NCBI GenBank assembly: GCA_016200145.1
Contig: JACQFH010000319.1
Location: forward strand, 1-38,553
Source of the DNA: Planctomycetia bacterium
Lineage (GTDB): Bacteria; Planctomycetota; Planctomycetia; Planctomycetales; Planctomycetaceae
DNA length: 38,553 nt
Reading direction: 5' to 3'
Positions 34,675 through 38,553 of the stretch are shown in pieces; the stretch's first letter is position 1, and each line of letters begins with the position of its first letter. The notes under the pieces are model-generated. The model made no database searches. It had not been told where the DNA came from and saw only the letters and a list, made by a program, of their open reading frames with translations. The position numbers were made by a program, and so were the translations under genes.

Positions 34675-35364
34675 ATGCTCTACCGCGAAACCTTCGACAA
34701 CGGCCCCGGCGGGTGGTTCGGCTGGGTCAGCAATGCCGCCGGGCCGAAGCCGCTTGAAGTACACGCCGGTTGCCTCGTCTCGCGCAGCCCCTGGTGGATC
34801 GACTACAATCACGCGCCCCCGGGCGCGGGATACCTGCACCTCCTGGCCATGCTCCTCACGCGCGGCCCCTTCGGCGAGCACCAGCGCGAGGTCGCCGGCG
34901 AAAATCGTTTCGTCAGCGGCGGCTTCGGCACCGACTTCACCAACGCGAAACTCACGTTGCGGCTCAAGGGCGAGCTGCACGCGCGCGGCGCAAAGTTCTG
35001 CCTGCTCGTACAGTCGCTGCAAAACGGAATTTGCTCGGGCTGGCTGCTGACCGGCCAGCCGTTTCGGGTCACGACCGACTGGTCGGAGCAGACCGTGTGT
35101 GCCGTGCCGGACGCCAGCCAGTGGACGTCGCTCGGCAGCCGTCACGACCGGTCCGACTTCTACGGCACGATCCCCCTGCCCGACGTGCTGGCCAACGTGA
35201 ACACGAACATCCTGCTGGTGCTCTTTCCGCTGGATGTGGTCCCCATGGGCCCGCCGCCCGGCGACCCGCATCGCCTGCGCCCGGAAAAAGACTACCCCGT
35301 CTGGCGCAGCCGCCTCCCCGAAGGCTACGTCTTGATTGACGAGGTGCGGATCGAATTCCCGTAG
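34675..35364 (+). CDS. Hypothetical protein, possible beta-sandwich
   Basis: The 229-residue protein starts MLYRETFDNGPGGWFGWVSN, a FDNG-x2-GW opening often seen in carbohydrate-binding or laminin-G-like beta-sandwich domains. Alternating hydrophobic strands follow, including FGTDFTNAKLTLRLKGEL (about 82-99) and CLLVQSLQNGICSGWLLTG, and it ends GYVLIDEVRIEFP, a typical final strand of such domains. There is no signal peptide. ATG 34675 is chosen because a frame from 34630 overlaps the preceding gene and adds non-family residues. It lies eight bases after the small membrane protein gene. The sandwich fold is inferred from pattern only, and no ligand is known. The TAG stop is directly fused to a repeat D hairpin. 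Confidence 0.7.
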   Translation: MLYRETFDNGPGGWFGWVSNAAGPKPLEVHAGCLVSRSPWWIDYNHAPPGAGYLHLLAMLLTRGPFGEHQREVAGENRFVSGGFGTDFTNAKLTLRLKGELHARGAKFCLLVQSLQNGICSGWLLTGQPFRVTTDWSEQTVCAVPDASQWTSLGSRHDRSDFYGTIPLPDVLANVNTNILLVLFPLDVVPMGPPPGDPHRLRPEKDYPVWRSRLPEGYVLIDEVRIEFP

Positions 35365-35420
35365 GTCGCGCCTGCCGAGCGGGACCTGGTCTCCTCGTTC
35401 CCACGCTCTGCATGGGAACG
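35364..35420. repeat. Repeat D variant followed by repeat E
   Basis: GGTCGCGCC/GAGCGGGACC at 35364-35386 is a diverged repeat D starting at the G of the TAG stop. CGTTCCCA...TGGGAACG at 35396-35420 is repeat E, the same hairpin as at 18031-18055. The rest of the gap to 35657 holds a GCTCTGCGTCACG repeat tail and a hairpin at 35590-35632 (AGTGCCC...GGGCACT around TCCGCCACTGGCGGA). AGGAG at 35646-35650 serves the next gene. Confidence 0.75.
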
Positions 35421-35657
35421 CCCGCACCGACGCTCTGCGTCACGTTCGGGCAAACAACGGCTCTGCGCCGCACGTCGCAAAGAGGCAAGCACACGGCAGC
35501 CGGAATCTGCACGGCAGGATGATTGGATTCCCATGTCGGTTGACCGGCGCGGCGCGGCGCGGCAGGATGGTCTGACCTTCCAGCAATCAAGTGCCCCGGC
35601 CGCTGAGGAGTCCGCCACTGGCGGAGGGCACTGCCGTGTACTCCCAGGAGCTTTGCG

Positions 35658-36989
35658 ATGCGTCTGCCGATCGGTATTCTCCGTTGTCTGCCGTACCTGT
35701 GCTGTATCGCGATTGGCGCCCTGTCGAGCGCGGCGCTGGCCGGCGAGCCGGTGCTGCCCGGCGGGTTTCGCGTGCTGTTCAACGGCGAGAATCTGGCTGG
35801 CTGGTACGGACACAATCCGCACGACACGGTAAAGGTCGAGCCGGCCAAGCGCGCGGAAGCGATCGCCGGTTTTCAGAGTGACTTTCTTGCGCACTGGCGC
35901 GTCGAGAACGGCGAGCTGGTGAACGACGGCAACGGCCCTTACGCCACCACCGCCGCGGAATTCGGCGACGTCGACCTGTACATCGACTACAAAACGGTCG
36001 CCAAGGCTGACAGCGGCATTTACCTGCGCGGCACGCCGCAGGTGCAGATCTGGGACTACACCAAGGAAGGGGGCAAATGGGACCGCCACGCCGACAAGGG
36101 CTCGGGGGGCCTCTTTAACAACAGCCCCAACACGCCCGGGCAGTTGCCGCTGGTGCTGGCCGACAAGGCGTTCGGCGAGTGGAACCGGTTCCGCATCTCG
36201 CAGCTCGGCGCGCGGACGACGGTGCATCTGAACGACAAGCTCGTCGTCGACGGCGCCCTGATGGAGAACTACTGGGACAGCACCCGCAAAAGCCCGCTGC
36301 CCGTGAAAGGGCCGATCCACCTGCAGACGCACGGCGGCGAAATCCGCTGGCGGAACATCTTCGCCCGCGACGTTCCGGCCGAAGAGGCCAACCGCCGGTT
36401 GCGCGGCGACGACACGGCGCAGGGTTTTACGTCGCTGTTCAACGGAAAAGACCTGACCGGCTGGACCGGCGCGATCGACCACTTCGAAGTCCGCGACGGC
36501 GCCATCGTCTGCAAACAGGGGAAGGGGGGCGAACTGTACACGAACGACGAGTTCGACAACTTCGTCGTGCGGGTTGAATTCAAGCTGCCCCCCGGCGGGA
36601 ATAACGGCCTGGCGATCCGCTATCCGGGGCAGGGGCAGCCGTACCTGACCGCGATGTGCGAGCTGCAGGTTCTGGACGACACGGCCGAGATGTACGCCAA
36701 GCTCGACCCGCGGCAATACCACGGATCGGCGTATGGCATGGTGCCGGCGCACCGCGGCTGCCTGCGCCCGGTGGGGCAGTGGAATTACGAAGAGGTGACG
36801 GTCGTCGGCCCGAAGATCAAGGTCGAGCTGAACGGATCGGTGATCCTCGACGCGGACCTCAGCACGGTCACCGAGTTCAAAGACAACACGCCGCACCCGG
36901 GCAAAGACCGCACGACCGGCCACTTCGGCTTCGCCGGGCACAACGACCCCGTCATGTTCCGCAACGTGGCGATCAAGCGGCTGAAGTAA
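35658..36989 (+). CDS. Secreted protein with two DUF1080 domains
   Basis: The 443-residue protein has a signal peptide (about 1-28, ending SSAALAGE) and two DUF1080 (3-keto-disaccharide hydrolase family) laminin-G-like domains. Domain 1 (about 35-240) opens FRVLFNGENLAGWYGH and includes DVDLYIDYKTVAKADSGIYL and VQIWDY. Domain 2 (about 255-443) opens GFTSLFNGKDLTGWTG and has VRVEFKLPPGGNNGLAIRYP, ELQVLDD, YHGSAYGM and the closing GHFGFAGHNDPVMFRNVAIK. Some members of the family hydrolyse 3-keto-glycosides; others are only binding proteins. AGGAG seven bases before the ATG supports the start. It probably acts in the periplasm or at the surface on sugars. No oxidoreductase or sugar transporter is adjacent, although an SDR gene lies about 500 bp downstream. 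Confidence 0.92.
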   Translation: MRLPIGILRCLPYLCCIAIGALSSAALAGEPVLPGGFRVLFNGENLAGWYGHNPHDTVKVEPAKRAEAIAGFQSDFLAHWRVENGELVNDGNGPYATTAAEFGDVDLYIDYKTVAKADSGIYLRGTPQVQIWDYTKEGGKWDRHADKGSGGLFNNSPNTPGQLPLVLADKAFGEWNRFRISQLGARTTVHLNDKLVVDGALMENYWDSTRKSPLPVKGPIHLQTHGGEIRWRNIFARDVPAEEANRRLRGDDTAQGFTSLFNGKDLTGWTGAIDHFEVRDGAIVCKQGKGGELYTNDEFDNFVVRVEFKLPPGGNNGLAIRYPGQGQPYLTAMCELQVLDDTAEMYAKLDPRQYHGSAYGMVPAHRGCLRPVGQWNYEEVTVVGPKIKVELNGSVILDADLSTVTEFKDNTPHPGKDRTTGHFGFAGHNDPVMFRNVAIKRLK

Positions 36990-37233
36990 GAGCGCCGCAG
37001 GTACCAGGGAAGTGCCCCGGCCGCGCGCCGCGGCCGGGGCCCGTCGCTCGCAAGACCGCGCGGGTGTCTCTGCGCAGCGACAGACTCGGGGATGTTCGCA
37101 GAGCCGCGCCCGTCGTGCGGATGTAACCGTACAGATTCACGCTGTAACCGCCGACGACCAGGTATTCAACTTCGTTCGAGTTCAACAATCTCAAGAACTC
37201 TTTGAACTCGGGCGGTAGCCGGATCGTAGCCAT
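36973..37233 (-). pseudogene. Truncated nucleotidyltransferase remnant
   Basis: The first 43 or so residues, MATIRLPPEFKEFLRLLNSN then EVEYLVVGGYSVNLYGYIRT, match the start of small nucleotidyltransferase-fold proteins (the GG-Y motif of MNT/DUF6036-type partners). The catalytic Asp-x-Asp expected right after the RTTGD position is absent. From about 37114 downwards the frame reads a repeat J fragment and a GCCCCGGCCGC hairpin, and ends inside the end of the DUF1080 gene. The enzyme is therefore very likely dead. It overlaps the upstream small gene by 68 bp, so the pair was probably one operon. Confidence 0.7.
37014..37040. terminator. Terminator-like hairpin, GCCCCGGCCGC family
   Basis: The 11-bp stem GCCCCGGCCGC/GCGGCCGGGGC with a five-base loop lies 25 bp after the DUF1080 stop codon. 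It uses the same stem sequence as 17974-18001. There is no T-tract. Confidence 0.5.
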
Positions 37234-37375
37234 AGATCGTCTGCCGGAGGAACTCGAGTGCTTCCAAACGCTCGCCTGCCGTTTTGGACAACCAAAACTC
37301 CGTATCGTTCCCTTCGTCGGAGAGTTGGCCGATCGTGACCGTTCGCTTCATCTTTTTTCGGCGCTTTTTCGCCAT
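37166..37375 (-). CDS. Small protein partner of a nucleotidyltransferase pair
   Basis: The 69-residue protein is recognisable by WLSKTAGERLEALEFLRQTI followed by YGYDP and the closing QRVLEIVELERS. This small family commonly lies directly upstream of a nucleotidyltransferase-fold gene and is annotated as hypothetical. It begins with a lysine-rich stretch MAKKRRKKMKR; a start at the second Met (37351) is possible. The downstream partner is truncated, so this may be a relic, although its own frame is intact. A toxin-antitoxin-like role has been suggested for similar pairs, but I cannot support a specific activity. Confidence 0.65.
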   Translation of the reverse strand: MAKKRRKKMKRTVTIGQLSDEGNDTEFWLSKTAGERLEALEFLRQTIYGYDPATARVQRVLEIVELERS

Positions 37376-37497
37376 GCACGATTTCCTCGATCAAACGCCC
37401 GGCGATTGGTGGATTTCCGTTGTGACTGCTATCTTATCGCATTGTATCGGCGATCGGCGAGTCGAATCCACAACAGGGAATTGAGCGGGAGAACGAC

Positions 37498-38280
37498 ATG
37501 AAATTTGAGGGGCGGAGCGCTCTGGTGACCGGGGCGTCGATGGGGATCGGGGCGGCGGCGGCGATCGAGCTGGCCAGGCAAGGCGCTAACGTCGCCATCA
37601 ACTTCCGGTCGCATCGCGACAAGGCCGAGGCCGTCAAGGGCGAGATCGAAAAGCTCGGGCGCAAGGCGATTTTGCTGCAGGCCGACGTTTCCGACCAGAA
37701 GGCGGTCGAAGAGATGGTCGCCGAGACGGTCCGCACGTTTGGCGGCCTCAATCACTTCGTTTCGAACGCCGTGTATAGCGACCGGCAACTGATGATCGAG
37801 GCCGACATGGCCGGCTTCCGCCGCACGATCGACGTTTCGATGTGGGGCGCCTTTTACGGATTGCGCGCCAGCAGCCAGCAGATGGTGAAGCAGGGGAAAG
37901 GGGGCTCGATCGCCATTGTCAGCTCGCCGCACGCTGTCATCCCCATTCCGACCTCGATGGCCTACAACATGGCGAAAGCCGCCATCGATCACATGGGGCG
38001 CACGGCGGCGATCGAGCTCGTCAACCACAAGATCCGCGTCAACATTTTTCATCCCGGCTGGATCGATACGCCGGGCGAGCGGAAGTTCTTCTCCGAAGAG
38101 CAGCTCAAAGTCGGCGGGCAGAAACTGCCTTGGGGCCGCATGGGCACCCCCGAAGAAATGGCCCGGGGCCTGGCGTTCATTCTGAGCGACGACTGCGATT
38201 ACATGACCGGCAGCACGTTCAGCATGGAGGGGGGCGTGAGCCTGCCCTGGTGGTCGAACCGCGGCAGCGGGGAAATGTAG
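37498..38280 (+). CDS. SDR-family NAD(P)-dependent oxidoreductase
   Basis: The 260-residue classical short-chain dehydrogenase has the cofactor loop TGASMGIG (10-17), INFRSHRDKA after beta-2, pointing to NADP preference, ADVS near 62, SNAVYS where NNAG is usual, and the catalytic SSP...YNMAK (Ser near 141, Tyr-x3-Lys near 157-161). HPGWIDTPGE follows, then the C-terminal MTGSTFSMEGGVSLPWW. Length and order are those of glucose/3-oxoacyl-type dehydrogenases. Codons start with ATGAAA after GGGAGAACGAC, a fair ribosome site. It is flanked by the broken nucleotidyltransferase pair on one side and repeats on the other, so the substrate cannot be inferred from neighbours. Confidence 0.92.
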   Translation: MKFEGRSALVTGASMGIGAAAAIELARQGANVAINFRSHRDKAEAVKGEIEKLGRKAILLQADVSDQKAVEEMVAETVRTFGGLNHFVSNAVYSDRQLMIEADMAGFRRTIDVSMWGAFYGLRASSQQMVKQGKGGSIAIVSSPHAVIPIPTSMAYNMAKAAIDHMGRTAAIELVNHKIRVNIFHPGWIDTPGERKFFSEEQLKVGGQKLPWGRMGTPEEMARGLAFILSDDCDYMTGSTFSMEGGVSLPWWSNRGSGEM

Positions 38281-38553
38281 TCAAATGCGGAGTGCGGAAT
38301 TCGGAGTGCGGAATAGACGCGCGCGAGCCGGTCGCGCCTCCCCCCCTTAGCAAGGGGGGGTTAGGGGGGGTCAGGTCAAATTGTGATGGCGCGGTCCTGC
38401 CAGAGAATTCTGCGTAGCGCGACGCTTTCGGAGCCGCGCCCGTCAGGAAGCGGTTGATCAGCGCCGCTTCCTGACGGGCGCGGCTCTGCGGCAGGGCGCC
38501 GCCGGCGCGATGCTTGCAATCGTCAGCGGTGAAATATCTTCACCCGACCCCCC
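38281..38553. other. Terminal repeat-rich region
   Basis: No gene is seen. There is a simple GCGGAGTGCGGAATTCGGAG tandem block (about 38286-38311), a CCCCCCCTTAGCAAGGGGGGG palindrome (about 38341-38361), repeat J (38431-38486) and, at the edge, AAATATCTTCACC followed by a C-tract, as at 31063. The window ends inside this last repeat. Confidence 0.65.
38431..38486. repeat. Repeat J, perfect 23-bp inverted repeat
   Basis: The arms start GAGCCGCGCCCGTCAGGAAG (38431-38453) and end GACGGGCGCGGCTC (38464-38486), with a ten-base loop. The outer arm sequence GACGGGCGCGGCTCTGCG (38473-38490) recurs as its exact reverse complement at 37097-37114 inside the nucleotidyltransferase remnant. Its 12-bp end CGCGGCTCTGCG is found at bases 1-12 of the window. 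Confidence 0.8.

Noticed and set aside
35325-36941. 538-codon minus-strand frame
   Set aside because: It is antisense to the tandem DUF1080 gene, which has a signal peptide, a ribosome site and clear domain motifs.
1-38553. tRNA, rRNA, integrase, transposase or attachment sites
   Set aside because: No cloverleaf with a TTCGA-type arm, rRNA-like segment or recombinase motif was noticed by eye. A tRNAscan or covariance search was not possible here.

Overview
The window is a 38.5 kb stretch of high-GC bacterial chromosome, most likely from a member of the Planctomycetota. The evidence is the combination of families that this phylum has expanded: a DUF1501 protein, a tandem DUF1080 protein, a DUF1559 pseudopilin-like protein, three very large membrane Ser/Thr kinases with C-terminal sensor modules, an ECF sigma factor next to a zinc-finger kinase, and a BlaI/M56 pair. 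Shine-Dalgarno sites are sparse, and intergenic DNA is full of short palindromic repeats. The genus cannot be fixed from the sequence. No rRNA, tRNA, CRISPR array, integrase or transposase was recognised.

Layout. 1-4.5 kb (+): a membrane-fused spermidine-synthase-like protein overlaps a DDAH-type amidinohydrolase gene, followed by a TIM-barrel PEP-hydrolase-like protein. 4.66-11.3 kb (-): a 1,356-residue kinase with two FGE-sulfatase (SUMF1-type) domains, the ECF sigma factor upstream of it, and a secreted alpha/beta hydrolase. 11.8-17.9 kb (+): EpmA (EF-P lysine ligase), a coiled-coil membrane protein with four CxxC knuckles, and a kinase with three tandem leucine-rich-repeat (LRR) modules. 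18.2-22.8 kb (-): an M56 (BlaR1-like) peptidase with its BlaI-like repressor and a readable promoter/operator, then DUF1501. 23.2-27.5 kb (+): an apparent operon of a polyprenol/phytol-kinase-like protein, an ABC ATPase with an internal deletion, an ABC-2 permease and the hopanoid C-3 methylase HpnR. 27.6-31.4 kb: a small membrane protein, DUF1559 convergent with and overlapping a TIGR01777-type epimerase, and an unknown protein. 31.4-38.3 kb (mostly +): a second LRR kinase paralogous to the first but with two modules, two unknown small proteins, tandem DUF1080, the remnant of a small protein/nucleotidyltransferase pair on the minus strand, and an SDR oxidoreductase.

Themes. (1) Signalling: one sigma factor, three giant kinases and a proteolysis-controlled repressor lie within 30 kb. 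The two LRR kinases are paralogues that differ in the copy number of a roughly 210-290-residue module. (2) Lipids: the HpnR operon pairs isoprenoid-type chemistry with an exporter whose ATPase is now broken, or is misassembled. (3) Repeats: at least ten unrelated families of short palindromes fill the intergenic gaps. Several start exactly at TAG stop codons. One lies in frame inside the M56 gene. One sits where a nucleotidyltransferase gene loses its conserved reading frame. No single system here can be claimed as new from sequence alone; the best candidates are the HpnR cassette, the kinase architectures and the TAG-docked palindromes.
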